DNA of 37,654 nt from Synechococcus sp. AG-679-A04 (GCA_003210775.1 QCUI01000014.1:1-37654); one strand, 5' to 3'. Positions 1 through 6,894 are shown, numbered from the stretch's first letter. Translations and numbers: made by a program. Notes: generated from the sequence alone by a model not told the origin.

Positions 1-183
1 AGCCAGATCTTCTCTGACGATGGCGCGTGCTTCGTGGATATAGACCCGTGCTGTTTCTCTGCACACCCCCCAGCTATCGCAGACGTGATGCTGCAGCCAA
101 CGCTGAGAGTTGCCTTTAACGATGAGGTCAGCCAGCTCTTCAACGCGACGCTTCTTTTCTTTCTTGGTGCATTTAGTAGCCAT
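1..183 (-). CDS. Partial small HTH-like protein, possibly terminase-small-subunit-like
   Basis: An open frame starts with ATG at 183 and runs off the left edge after 61 codons, so the C-terminus is missing. The N-terminus is strongly basic (several Lys and Arg in the first 13 residues). It is followed by a helical stretch with a Trp-Gly-Val turn and a second helix around residues 38-55, which reads like a helix-turn-helix DNA-binding module. Proteins of this look in phages and satellites include small terminase subunits and other HTH regulators; I cannot tell which from the fragment. It is on the same strand as the rest of the element and separated by about 215 bases from the primase-helicase gene. 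The assignment as a gene is fairly safe; the function is a guess. Confidence 0.5.
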   Translation of the reverse strand, partial: MATKCTKKEKKRRVEELADLIVKGNSQRWLQHHVCDSWGVCRETARVYIHEARAIVREDLA

Positions 184-397
184 TAATTAGATGTTAATTG
201 GAGTGCTAACGGGCTGAACTGTCCCGGTCCAATACCCCCCCCCTCTCTCCTCTCCCTATAGAGACCTATAGAAGGGATTTCATTTGACCAGCACTGGTTT
301 TATGCCTGACCCGCTTTTTTACTGATTTCACCTATTTCCAGAGATATGGGTCACGATTTCTGCTTCTTTACTAGGGGGGGTGTCGGACGGACAAAGT
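184..397. other. Non-coding spacer with C9, G7 and short tandem repeats
   Basis: No credible gene is seen here. The spacer contains a run of nine C (235-243), a CT-rich stretch, two tandem copies of CCTATAGA (255-262 and 265-272) and a run of seven G (374-380). On the minus strand the tandem copies give two TCTATAGG motifs that could serve as -10 elements for the partial gene to the left, but no matching -35 is clear. Confidence 0.4.
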
Positions 398-2392
398 TCA
401 GAACTGGATCGACTCTTCATCAGCGGTGAGGAGTGCTTGGCGAAGGTCATCGGGATTTTTATGTTTTTGAATGCAGCCGTCTTTGCCTGAATTACGCCGA
501 ATGCAGGACTTGATGTTTTCGGCAGCATGACCTTTATGAGCAAGACCAGCACAGACGAGATTGATCGCGGGCTTGATGCCCGCTTTGTTCTGAGTGCGAA
601 TGTATGAGAGGACATCGGAGAGCACTTGTCCCATGTCAACGCGTGGTTTCTGCTCAACGGGTGTGAGGTCGAGAAAATCACCATCGAAGATGTATTGAGC
701 GCGAATGCCTTTACCGTTTCGGCATTTGATGGGTTTGAGGTGGCAAACCTCGTTGTCGTCTTTGCTGAGCAGGTAAACCATGTCTGGTGCTTCCTGTAGT
801 GCCTCGTTATCGGCGATGGTTCCTGATTTATTGGCGTGATGAATCCAGAGGCAGGCTGCTGATCGAAGAACGACGGCATGAACTGCATCCATGTGGTGCC
901 GAACGATGGGTTTACTGATGTCTTCGAGCAGGTGGCCCATTGCAGCCTTGAGGGAATCGATCACAACGATGTGCGGCTGATGCTCGTTGATTTCACGTTG
1001 CAGACCGTCGAGATCACGAATGTCCCAACCGCGAGTGGTTTTTGACAATCCCCAAACACGCAAGTTGCGTTTCAGCGCAGGATCATTGCCCCGTCCCATC
1101 TCATGGAGATAGTTGCCGATCCGCTCCACTGGCATGTCGGAACAGATGTAGAGAGCACGGAGATTGCTTTGTTCGCATGGCAGACCAATGACGCTGCCCT
1201 GCTGTTCACCGCAGAGATTCACCAGTGTGGTGAGAGCTAGCAGAGACTTTGTGGCTCCACGATTGCCACCGATCAGGGTTGATTGCCTTTCAACGATCAG
1301 CTGATGGATGAATGGGCGTGGCTTTTCAAGCTTTTCGGCTGCGATCTCATCAAGTGAACGGCTTTTCGATTCCAGGCTTCGCAGCGGGTTACGGCGTTCT
1401 ATTTCACCCGTGACGAGATCCATGAAATCCGTGCGGCTGATTTGCATTGCGGAGCAAGTACGAGCGCGGATGTCTGCACGTTCTGCGGGCCGTTCAGAAT
1501 CGATGTAGAGGGCTGCAGCTGCTTCTAAGTCACGAATGCGGCTGGCCTGTTCCTGTTCTTTGGGTAGATCAATCTGAACAGCGCTGGCAATGAGCTGATG
1601 AAGTACATCAGCACCTTCATGCACAAGGATGTCGTCAACGCCTTTGTGGTCTGGACCGGGGCAGGTTGCTGAACCAACCCATGGGCAGCCTTTGGCATAG
1701 AGATAGTGCGCGAGGCGATGCGCTGCTGCTTTAACTGCTGATTTGCCTTTGTTGTTGCTGCTGTAGTCAAAGGCAATGACAACCCGATGCTTAATCAGTG
1801 GCAAGAGGTCTGGATGAAGCCTGCGGGCTCCTTTGGGGTCGCCCTTCGGCTCAACCAAAGGGGTTCCATTCCAGATTCCAGAGAGAGCCACTGCAGGAAT
1901 TCCTGCGGTTAGGAGTGCTGCAGCTTTCTTGGCACCTTCAGTAATGACGATGGTGAGTGTGCCGGGTTTGCTTAGTACCCAGGGCCAGAACGCATCGTTT
2001 TTATTGCGCAGCCAGAAAACACCACACTGTTGATCTAATGGGTGCTCATATTTGATTGGCTTGCCTTCATCGTTGATGCGAGGGGTGTCTGGCTTGAAGC
2101 AACCCCAGGTGGATGAAGTCACCCAGCTGTCGTTGGTGATTAACGGTGAACACCACCAGCCACCATCAGTAGCGTGTTCGTAGCGATTTAGCAGTTTGGC
2201 AACGGGCTTGGTTGCATATTGCTGGCCATGACCACCTGCGGAATCAAGGCGATCACCACAGAGGGTTTCGATGGCAGCTTCACCATCCAGTGACACCAGA
2301 TTGCGCTTGGCAATTTCTGGATCGATGCCAGAACCTTCAACCCATTCGCGAAGGTGTTCTGGGCGGAGCTCAATATCGTCATCCCAGTTCAT
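398..2392 (-). CDS. Primase-helicase / CyRepA-like replication protein: DUF3854 TOPRIM-like domain plus RecA-type ATPase
   Basis: This 664-residue protein has two readable halves. Residues about 60-270 resemble the DUF3854/TOPRIM region of cyanobacterial plasmid and phage primases, with an acidic VITEGAKK motif (Glu152) and an acidic AFD motif (Asp209). Residues about 345-580 form a RecA/RepA-like ATPase with a Walker A motif GGNRGATKS at 375-383 and a Walker B strand ending VVIDS at 476-480. The expected role is primer synthesis or origin opening and unwinding for autonomous or satellite-type replication of the element. Its ATG overlaps the stop codon of the upstream 76-codon gene by one base, suggesting translational coupling. 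DUF3854 is also found in CyRepA-type plasmid replication proteins, so an excised, replicating form is plausible. The domain calls are confident; the exact family is less so. Confidence 0.8.
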   Translation of the reverse strand: MNWDDDIELRPEHLREWVEGSGIDPEIAKRNLVSLDGEAAIETLCGDRLDSAGGHGQQYATKPVAKLLNRYEHATDGGWWCSPLITNDSWVTSSTWGCFKPDTPRINDEGKPIKYEHPLDQQCGVFWLRNKNDAFWPWVLSKPGTLTIVITEGAKKAAALLTAGIPAVALSGIWNGTPLVEPKGDPKGARRLHPDLLPLIKHRVVIAFDYSSNNKGKSAVKAAAHRLAHYLYAKGCPWVGSATCPGPDHKGVDDILVHEGADVLHQLIASAVQIDLPKEQEQASRIRDLEAAAALYIDSERPAERADIRARTCSAMQISRTDFMDLVTGEIERRNPLRSLESKSRSLDEIAAEKLEKPRPFIHQLIVERQSTLIGGNRGATKSLLALTTLVNLCGEQQGSVIGLPCEQSNLRALYICSDMPVERIGNYLHEMGRGNDPALKRNLRVWGLSKTTRGWDIRDLDGLQREINEHQPHIVVIDSLKAAMGHLLEDISKPIVRHHMDAVHAVVLRSAACLWIHHANKSGTIADNEALQEAPDMVYLLSKDDNEVCHLKPIKCRNGKGIRAQYIFDGDFLDLTPVEQKPRVDMGQVLSDVLSYIRTQNKAGIKPAINLVCAGLAHKGHAAENIKSCIRRNSGKDGCIQKHKNPDDLRQALLTADEESIQF

Positions 2393-2622
2393 CAGCCGTG
2401 CACCTCCATGACGGCGGTGAGCTGATCAACTGCCAGTGATGCCCAACGCGGGCAATCGGGATAGTTGGTGATCAGCAGGTCAATGGCCTGTGCCGCCAAG
2501 TTGCGGTGCCTTTGGGTACAGAAATCTTCTGCAAACTCAGTGCAAAGGGAATCAGCCAGTGCTGAAAGGTATTCCCGTTGCAGGGCTTCATTGCCCTGCG
2601 GTAATTCAATTACAGTTCGCAT
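2392..2622 (-). CDS. Small hypothetical protein coupled to the primase-helicase
   Basis: A 76-residue acidic, mostly helical protein of unknown function. Its stop codon shares one base with the ATG of the downstream primase-helicase (TGATG arrangement), so the two are almost certainly co-translated, and a role in replication of the element or as an accessory factor is possible. It contains two cysteines and no recognised motif, signal peptide or membrane segment. The start is an ATG at 2622; the upstream sequence lacks a strong Shine-Dalgarno, as is common in these organisms. Position and coupling support it as a real gene; the function is not recognised. Confidence 0.55.
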   Translation of the reverse strand: MRTVIELPQGNEALQREYLSALADSLCTEFAEDFCTQRHRNLAAQAIDLLITNYPDCPRWASLAVDQLTAVMEVHG

Positions 2623-2640
2623 GTCACGTTCAAAGGCTTT

Positions 2641-2674
2641 CGGTCCGCGGGTGGTGCTTCGGGCCGTTTTTTTT
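2641..2674 (+). terminator. Terminator-like hairpin in plus orientation
   Basis: CGGTCCG (2641-2647) pairs with CGGGCCG (2660-2666), with one G-T pair, around a 12-base loop, followed by eight T (2667-2674). The U-tract is correct only for plus-strand transcription, although no plus-strand gene is apparent in the element. It may limit antisense transcription or be fortuitous. Confidence 0.45.
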
Positions 2675-2676
2675 GT

Positions 2677-2859
2677 TCAGGCGTCAGCGACGGCCAAGGA
2701 ACCCAGGTAAATCAGTTCGCGTGCGGCGTCAGCGATAGAACGCAGCCCCTGGGAGCGGCGATAGTCCTCTAGGAAACGCCTTAGATCGTTGTCCATGACA
2801 ATGGACATGCCAGCACTTTTGCGTTCGCCTGAACCGCAAGGTTTGGGAGCGATGAGCAT
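2677..2859 (-). CDS. Ribbon-helix-helix (CopG/Arc-like) regulator, putative
   Basis: A short protein whose C-terminal 43 residues read as a beta strand (MSIVMD) followed by two helices separated by a turn (FLEDYRRSQGLRS then IADAARELIYLG), the usual plan of a ribbon-helix-helix DNA-binding domain. The frame can be extended to a TTG at 2889 (70 residues); I prefer the ATG at 2859 (60 residues), and an internal ATG at 2808 would still encode the whole RHH core. RHH proteins typically act as dimers that repress their own promoters. The region directly upstream contains a cluster of TTGCA/TGCAA motifs that would suit such an operator. In an element of this kind it could control replication genes located just downstream. 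The fold call is by pattern only. Confidence 0.55.
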   Translation of the reverse strand: MLIAPKPCGSGERKSAGMSIVMDNDLRRFLEDYRRSQGLRSIADAARELIYLGSLAVADA

Positions 2860-2900
2860 CGCAGATTGCTTAAGTGGTTGAACAAGCAAACACTAATGGA

Positions 2901-2950
2901 TGCAAATTGCAGGTTCTGAATACCTTGCAAGCCTCTGCATGGTCTTGCAT
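2901..2950. promoter_or_regulatory. Cluster of TTGCA/TGCAA motifs upstream of the RHH gene, candidate operator
   Basis: The sequence TGCAAATTGCA (2901-2911) is a perfect palindrome. It is followed by the palindrome TTGCAA (2925-2930), TGCAT (2936-2940) and TTGCAT (2945-2950). Five half-sites in 50 bases just upstream of a putative RHH regulator suggest an autoregulatory operator. This is inference from spacing and symmetry. Confidence 0.4.
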
Positions 2951-2995
2951 TACTTTGCCGGGGAATTCATTTGAAACTTAAGCATTTTCACGCAT

Positions 2996-3022
2996 AAAAA
3001 AGACCCCAATACTGGAGTCTTT
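2996..3022 (-). terminator. Rho-independent terminator after the TOPRIM gene
   Basis: Read on the minus strand, AAAGAC pairs with GTCTTT around an inner CCA/TGG stem, followed by TTTTTT (complement of 2996-3001). It lies 25-50 bases past the stop codon of the TopoVI-A-like gene and would end the minus-strand transcript coming from the integrase side. Confidence 0.7.
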
Positions 3023-3048
3023 GGAAAACGATCTCTAGAGACTGTTTT
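3022..3048. repeat. Flanking repeat copy 1 (palindromic), at the stop codon of the TOPRIM gene
   Basis: TGGAAAAC, then a 6-base spacer, then TAGAGA-C-TGTTTT. The portion 3025-3048 is itself an imperfect 24-base palindrome with only two mismatched pairs. A close copy lies at 4165-4190 at the other end of the same gene. Confidence 0.5.
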
Positions 3049-4165
3049 AGCTTGGCGCTGGTGGAAGTGACTTCACGCCGTTGTTAACCGCCTGCTCTAA
3101 TCGCCGCGGGTTATACAAAGCCCCAACAGAATCAAACATCGCCAGCATTCTGGTGATTGCATCCACGTGTCCTGCTGCTTCGGCGCTGGCAGCCTGGTTT
3201 TCCTTGATCCATTGATTGTGACCGGCAGGAGATAACCATTGCCATAATTCCTCTCGCATCAACGCTCGGGCCGCTGTTGGATTAGCGATCAGCGCATTGG
3301 CCTCCACCTTCTTGGTGCCGTATTCGCGCAAGTAGTCCTGCACATATGGAAACTGATGGTGTTTGTGATTGGGATCAGCAAGGTTGTCCCCACTGCTGGT
3401 TTCCAAACCATCGATCCACAGCAAACCAGCGTTATCGACGAACTCGGCATTGAGCCCAAAACGCACGATGTAGTTCATGAAAACCATTTCATCGAGACCT
3501 GCCTCCCAGCCCAGAACCTTGGCCAGCGGGCGAAGGTTTTCAGCAATGGCATCAGACATCTTGACCCCCATCGGATCCAGATCTCCGCAGTAAAGGATTA
3601 CTGGATACAGCCCTTCTGATTCAGCCCAAATGCACTCTTCAATGAGCGCCACTCTGCTGTTCACATCGGCTTGTCCTTTACTGGCGAACCGGCGCACAGC
3701 CTGCGGCAATTCAGGTTCAAACAGCTTGATCAGATCGCGCTTTTCGGTCCAGATGATTGGGAACCATTTCTGATTCTTCCAATAACTATTGGGCCAGTAA
3801 CGCTTTGCCAAATCCAATGAAACCCGTAGCTGGCGATTGATGTATTCCCGCGGGGTTTCTTCCTTGTCATGTGCATCGTGGCCTGACAGAGCACGGGTGG
3901 AATCGGCACCGACTAGCTCAAAAGGGATCAGCCCTTCCTTGCGTCGATCAGCTAACCACTTTCCGGCCCAGGTGAAATCACCCTTGGTGATGATGCCTTC
4001 AGATTCCAAGGCATAAAGCCAGGATCGAGCGACAGGGGCAAAGCCAAGCTGCGCCACGTATCGGCGCATCCATGCCACGACTTCACGCACACCGGCATGA
4101 AATTGCAGCCTCTTGGCTTCACTGACCCTGCCGCTGCCCATACGGGGCAATGCGGTGATGGTCAT
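3047..4165 (-). CDS. Spo11/topoisomerase VI A-like protein with TOPRIM domain
   Basis: This 372-residue protein carries a TOPRIM core: an acidic IIWTEKRDL segment (Glu141) and ILYCGDLDPMG (Asp195 and Asp197), the spacing seen in the A subunit of topoisomerase VI and Spo11. N-terminal to it, RSWLYALE (Tyr51) followed by a DRRKEGLIPF segment aligns by eye with the RQxFYRLV and aRxxGxIPw elements of TopoVI-A-like proteins found in phages and mobile elements. Tyr51 is therefore a candidate DNA-cleaving tyrosine. No GHKL ATPase (B subunit) gene is seen in the window. The C-terminal 120 residues are unassigned. Possible roles are DNA nicking or joining during replication or excision of the element, or a defence function. 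The family resemblance is clear to me; biochemical activity is not established. Near-identical palindromic repeats sit at both ends of the gene. Confidence 0.65.
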   Translation of the reverse strand: MTITALPRMGSGRVSEAKRLQFHAGVREVVAWMRRYVAQLGFAPVARSWLYALESEGIITKGDFTWAGKWLADRRKEGLIPFELVGADSTRALSGHDAHDKEETPREYINRQLRVSLDLAKRYWPNSYWKNQKWFPIIWTEKRDLIKLFEPELPQAVRRFASKGQADVNSRVALIEECIWAESEGLYPVILYCGDLDPMGVKMSDAIAENLRPLAKVLGWEAGLDEMVFMNYIVRFGLNAEFVDNAGLLWIDGLETSSGDNLADPNHKHHQFPYVQDYLREYGTKKVEANALIANPTAARALMREELWQWLSPAGHNQWIKENQAASAEAAGHVDAITRMLAMFDSVGALYNPRRLEQAVNNGVKSLPPAPS

Positions 4166-4190
4166 GGAAAACAGTATTAGAGATTGTTTT
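4165..4190. repeat. Flanking repeat copy 2, at the start codon of the TOPRIM gene
   Basis: TGGAAAAC, a 5-base spacer, then TAGAGA-T-TGTTTT, matching the copy at 3022-3048 in the same orientation. It overlaps the first base of the start codon and covers the 5' untranslated region, so it could be an operator or a recombination or cleavage site. Confidence 0.5.
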
Positions 4191-4193
4191 TGG

Positions 4194-4217
4194 AAGCCCC
4201 CGGTGATGGGGGCTTTT
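4194..4217 (+). terminator. Perfect GC-rich hairpin, terminator-like on the plus strand
   Basis: AAGCCCCC (4194-4201) and GGGGGCTT (4208-4215) form a perfect 8-bp stem with a 6-base loop, followed by TT on the plus side, making a run of four T. On the minus strand no U-tract follows. It sits between the 53-residue gene and the TOPRIM gene, so it may instead attenuate or separate their transcripts. Confidence 0.4.
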
Positions 4218-4225
4218 GGCGGTGA

Positions 4226-4387
4226 TCAGTCACCCCAGAAGGCACGTTCCGCATCCCGAATTTCCAAAAGCGTTTCCCGCCGCATTCGCAGCAGGTCGCT
4301 TTGGCGTTCGGAAGCAGGGCCGCGATGTTTGGCCAGTTCCCCGTCGATGGAGACCAGCCGTTTTTTCAAGCAGTGCAGTTCAGCCAT
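4226..4387 (-). CDS. Small hypothetical protein (53 aa), helical and charged
   Basis: An ATG at 4387 opens a 53-codon frame ending TGA at 4226-4228. The protein is rich in Leu, Glu and Arg and looks like a single long amphipathic helical hairpin ending in Phe-Trp-Gly-Asp. Its start overlaps the end of the preceding 75-residue gene by 8 bases. This matches the tight packing of the other small genes in the element and argues that it is translated. No family is recognised. Confidence 0.5.
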   Translation of the reverse strand: MAELHCLKKRLVSIDGELAKHRGPASERQSDLLRMRRETLLEIRDAERAFWGD

Positions 4388-4607
4388 CGTTCAGGCCCTC
4401 CTGTTGAAAGACGGTCAACAGTCCCCACATGGAATCCATGCGGTCGGATTCGCCTGCTTTGCCATCAGCGGTCAGCATTGAAAACGCCTGGATCAGTGAT
4501 TCGCGGCGATCCCAATCAGGCGTGTCTGGGTGCAGCTGCCTGGAGAGCATCAACAGTTCGCGCATGGCCTCTGTGATGACGGCCTGGCGTTCGGTCATGG
4601 GGGTCAT
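4380..4607 (-). CDS. Small hypothetical protein (75 aa) in overlapping gene chain
   Basis: A 75-residue helical protein starting ATG at 4607, which overlaps the upstream stop codon in an ATGA arrangement; its own end overlaps the next small gene. No motif, signal peptide or membrane segment is seen. It belongs to the operon-like block running from the Xis-like gene toward the TOPRIM protein. Function unknown. Confidence 0.55.
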   Translation of the reverse strand: MTPMTERQAVITEAMRELLMLSRQLHPDTPDWDRRESLIQAFSMLTADGKAGESDRMDSMWGLLTVFQQEGLNDG

Positions 4608-4810
4608 TTGCTGGCCTCCCTGATTTCGCCTTGGGTCCAGCCGGGGCCGCGTTCAATGCGCGGATGCCATGCACTGGTGGTGACAGCTGGTGTCCAGCCG
4701 TAACGGGAATCAGTCATGCCAGTGACGACTGCCTGCACCCACTTGGGAATGTCAGACAGTCCGCTGTTCACATCGACTTCAACGATGTCGCCGGGTTGAT
4801 ACAGCTTCAA
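4604..4810 (-). CDS. Small hypothetical protein (68 aa), probable TTG start
   Basis: The open frame extends back to 4870, but that part lies over the Xis-like gene. A TTG at 4810 overlaps the TGA of the Xis-like gene (TTGA, 4-nt overlap) with a G-rich Shine-Dalgarno-like stretch a few bases upstream, so I take it as the start. The product begins with a compact beta-rich segment (YQPGDIVEVDV) followed by a Trp-containing region, reminiscent of small SH3-like or Tudor-like folds, but no family is recognised. Its end overlaps the next start by an ATGA. Confidence 0.5.
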   Translation of the reverse strand: MKLYQPGDIVEVDVNSGLSDIPKWVQAVVTGMTDSRYGWTPAVTTSAWHPRIERGPGWTQGEIREASK

Positions 4811-5019
4811 GCGGCACCCCCCTTGGCAACTTCCCAAGCCTTGATGGTCAGTTCGCGGTCCCAGATCCATGGGGATCTGTCAGCCGGGGTGCGGCGTTTG
4901 TAGTGGCGTCCTTCAGTCCATGGGGACTGTTCAGACGCCCGGTAGTGGTGAATGGTTCGGACAGAAATTCCGAGTTCATCAGCCATTGGCCCTGTCAGGA
5001 GCCATCGTTTTTCAGACAT
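4807..5019 (-). CDS. Excisionase-like HTH protein, putative
   Basis: This 70-residue protein has an N-terminal helix-turn-helix (MADELGISVRTIHHYR, about residues 12-27), followed by a basic patch (GRHYKRRTP) and an aromatic WIWDREL segment, the plan of small MerR-like/AlpA/Xis DNA-binding proteins. Placed between the integrase and the replication genes, it is a good candidate for the recombination directionality factor or a transcriptional regulator of the element. The downstream gene overlaps it by 4 bases. Function is inferred from size, fold pattern and position. Confidence 0.55.
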   Translation of the reverse strand: MSEKRWLLTGPMADELGISVRTIHHYRASEQSPWTEGRHYKRRTPADRSPWIWDRELTIKAWEVAKGGAA

Positions 5020-5058
5020 GTGTGGTGGTCACATCAAAGGGATGTGGCCGACCTGTCG

Positions 5059-5469
5059 CTAACTCTGTTTTGAATCCGGGCTTGCCTGAAGGATTGCCTT
5101 CAAAGGGTGCGCCTCATCAAGGATGGTTGGATTCATCGGATCCTCTTTGACGTACACCACGCCGCCCCGAAGGATGGCATTCAGGTGTTCCAACGTCCCG
5201 CGTTCAACAACCACCATTGGCGGAAGATTGGCTGCATTTGGGTGAGCTTGTCGTGCCTGCCTGTAAGGACGAATGACCGCCGGAGGCATAGAAACCTCAA
5301 CGAACTTTGCGCCATCAGGAATCGGAACGTCGAAGCCAACAGCTGCATCTGCTTCGATCATCTGTCTGACGACCGTTGCGGAATACGGCGTGCCCTTGGG
5401 CAGCACCACTGATTGATTTCGACGACGTGACAAGGCTGTCTCGGGGAAACAGAGAAAGCGGCTGGTCAC
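5059..5469 (-). CDS. Hypothetical protein (136 aa)
   Basis: A 136-residue frame with ATG at 5469, sitting alone between the Xis-like gene and the integrase with about 155 bases of spacer upstream. The middle reads as alternating beta strands (VVLPKGTPYS, KFVEVSMPP, PMVVVERGTLEHLN, GGVVYVKEDP) without recognised catalytic or binding motifs; no signal peptide or membrane segment. It fits the strand and spacing of the element's genes, so it is probably real, but I do not recognise it. A plus-strand open frame across the same DNA (5376-5732) lacks any protein-like signal and runs into the integrase. Confidence 0.45.
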   Translation of the reverse strand: MTSRFLCFPETALSRRRNQSVVLPKGTPYSATVVRQMIEADAAVGFDVPIPDGAKFVEVSMPPAVIRPYRQARQAHPNAANLPPMVVVERGTLEHLNAILRGGVVYVKEDPMNPTILDEAHPLKAILQASPDSKQS

Positions 5470-5624
5470 AGTTCCGATTGCAAGCTGGAAGCCATCCCAG
5501 CAAGTTCAGGCGAGGTTGGGAGACCTCCTTGCGGAGATGGCACCAACAACTGCTGAAGCAAGTTTGGCACGCTCTTGATGGTGTTTGCAACTATTTGCCT
5601 GCCACTACCTGTGGACTTGGACCC

Positions 5625-6803
5625 TTAAACGTGCTCAAGAACCGATTCACTGCGCGCCCATTCGTAGCTGCTTTCGTGTGTGCTCAGGCTGTGGCCCATG
5701 GCCAAACAGATCACGTCATTGCGGTGGCCTAAGTGATGCGCACGCAGTGAAAACGCATTTCTGAAGCTGTACGGCCTGACCCATTCGCCGCATGCCGTGT
5801 ATTGCTCTTTCAGTTCCAGCCAATACTTCTGGCGCTCAAGGAATGTCCGCACTGCGTATTTGTCAGCCAGGGGTGGCAGCGGCAACTGGCCGATGGCCAT
5901 TGCACCAGCAAGGTTCCAGTCCACCTGTTCGCCAAAGGCATCTGTGAGCGGCAAGGGCATCAGCCACCGCTGTTTTGTCTTCACCCGGTTGCAGACCTTC
6001 TGGTAGGTGCAGAACAGCGCCGGTTGCTTTGTCGTTGGGTGCTGCTTCACCACAAGGTGGTTCAGCTCTTCAGGCCGCAACCCATAAAGCGCCATCAGCT
6101 GGATTGCATTGCGCCAACGTTTGGCAGCGTCGGTGTCGGCCAGCGAATCCAACAGGTGCAGGATTTCAGCGTCAGTGATGGTGGCCACGGTGCGGCGTTC
6201 AGCCTTTGCGCCACGCAGTTGCTTCACTGCACGGTCGGTGAGGGTCCAGCTTTCTGGTGGCAGGCCGCATTCCTCCACTCCGAATTCAAGGAACAACCGC
6301 AGGCACTTGATTGCCTTGCCCCTGTTGGTTGGCATTTCAGCCCAAGGTTCAATCAGACGGATGGCCAGCGCCCGTGCATTGGCCGGTGGCGATGACGTGC
6401 CCATCAGCAGAACGATGCGCTCTAGGAACGGCTGATAGTTGCGCTTCCAGCTGGTCTCGGTGACGGGTGCCAGCACTTCGCGGTCAGCCTGGAATTTTTC
6501 CACCAGCACTGGCCATTCGCTGGTCACTGTTGGCCGTGTGGCCGCGGCTGGCTGAGTGGACTTGGCGACCGCATCCCGCAGGTCAAACCCTTCACCCACC
6601 AACTTGTGCAGTTCCGTGATCAGCTGGACTGTCTCGGGCACGGTGTCGGCAGCCCAGGCGGTTGGCAGCGTCACGGTCGTGGCGGTGGTGCCTCCCTTGC
6701 CGGAACGAACGCTCAGAAAAACCTTTCCCCGCATGTTGCGGACAGACCAGCCCTTTGGGCAGCTGTTGCGAAGTCTGGTGATCCATTTGGCCGTGTCAGC
6801 CAT
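5625..6803 (-). CDS. int: Tyrosine recombinase (phage-type integrase)
   Basis: This 392-residue protein catalyses site-specific integration and excision of the element at the adjacent tRNA-Thr. The C-terminal catalytic domain shows box I ALYGLRPEEL (Arg243), a box II segment PYSFR (Arg348), the GH dipeptide (His371) and the nucleophile region SSYEWA (Tyr380). The usual histidine of the HxxR motif is a tyrosine here (Tyr345). The middle (about residues 90-200) corresponds to the SAM-like core-binding domain, and the N-terminal 60 residues look like an arm-binding domain. It starts ATG at 6803, about 145 bases from the tRNA 3' end, on the same strand as the tRNA. Three copies of a 9-base motif lie just upstream. 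The family assignment is firm. Confidence 0.92.
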   Translation of the reverse strand: MADTAKWITRLRNSCPKGWSVRNMRGKVFLSVRSGKGGTTATTVTLPTAWAADTVPETVQLITELHKLVGEGFDLRDAVAKSTQPAAATRPTVTSEWPVLVEKFQADREVLAPVTETSWKRNYQPFLERIVLLMGTSSPPANARALAIRLIEPWAEMPTNRGKAIKCLRLFLEFGVEECGLPPESWTLTDRAVKQLRGAKAERRTVATITDAEILHLLDSLADTDAAKRWRNAIQLMALYGLRPEELNHLVVKQHPTTKQPALFCTYQKVCNRVKTKQRWLMPLPLTDAFGEQVDWNLAGAMAIGQLPLPPLADKYAVRTFLERQKYWLELKEQYTACGEWVRPYSFRNAFSLRAHHLGHRNDVICLAMGHSLSTHESSYEWARSESVLEHV

Positions 6804-6806
6804 GGG

Positions 6807-6864
6807 GTGAGAGCATTTAGGCGTGGGTCAAATATAAGCACATAGTGAGAGCAGGGTGAGAGCA
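6807..6864. repeat. Three direct copies of GTGAGAGCA upstream of the integrase
   Basis: Identical 9-mers lie at 6807-6815, 6845-6853 and 6856-6864, between the integrase start and the tRNA. Spacing and position suit arm-type integrase binding sites or operators for the integrase promoter. This is inference from repetition and location. Confidence 0.5.
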
Positions 6865-6894
6865 AACCCCGAAACTCGTCAAAATTCAAGGCAA

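Noticed and set aside
5376-6395. Plus-strand open frames opposite the integrase
   Set aside because: Integrase motifs on the minus strand are clear, and the plus-strand translations show no domain pattern.
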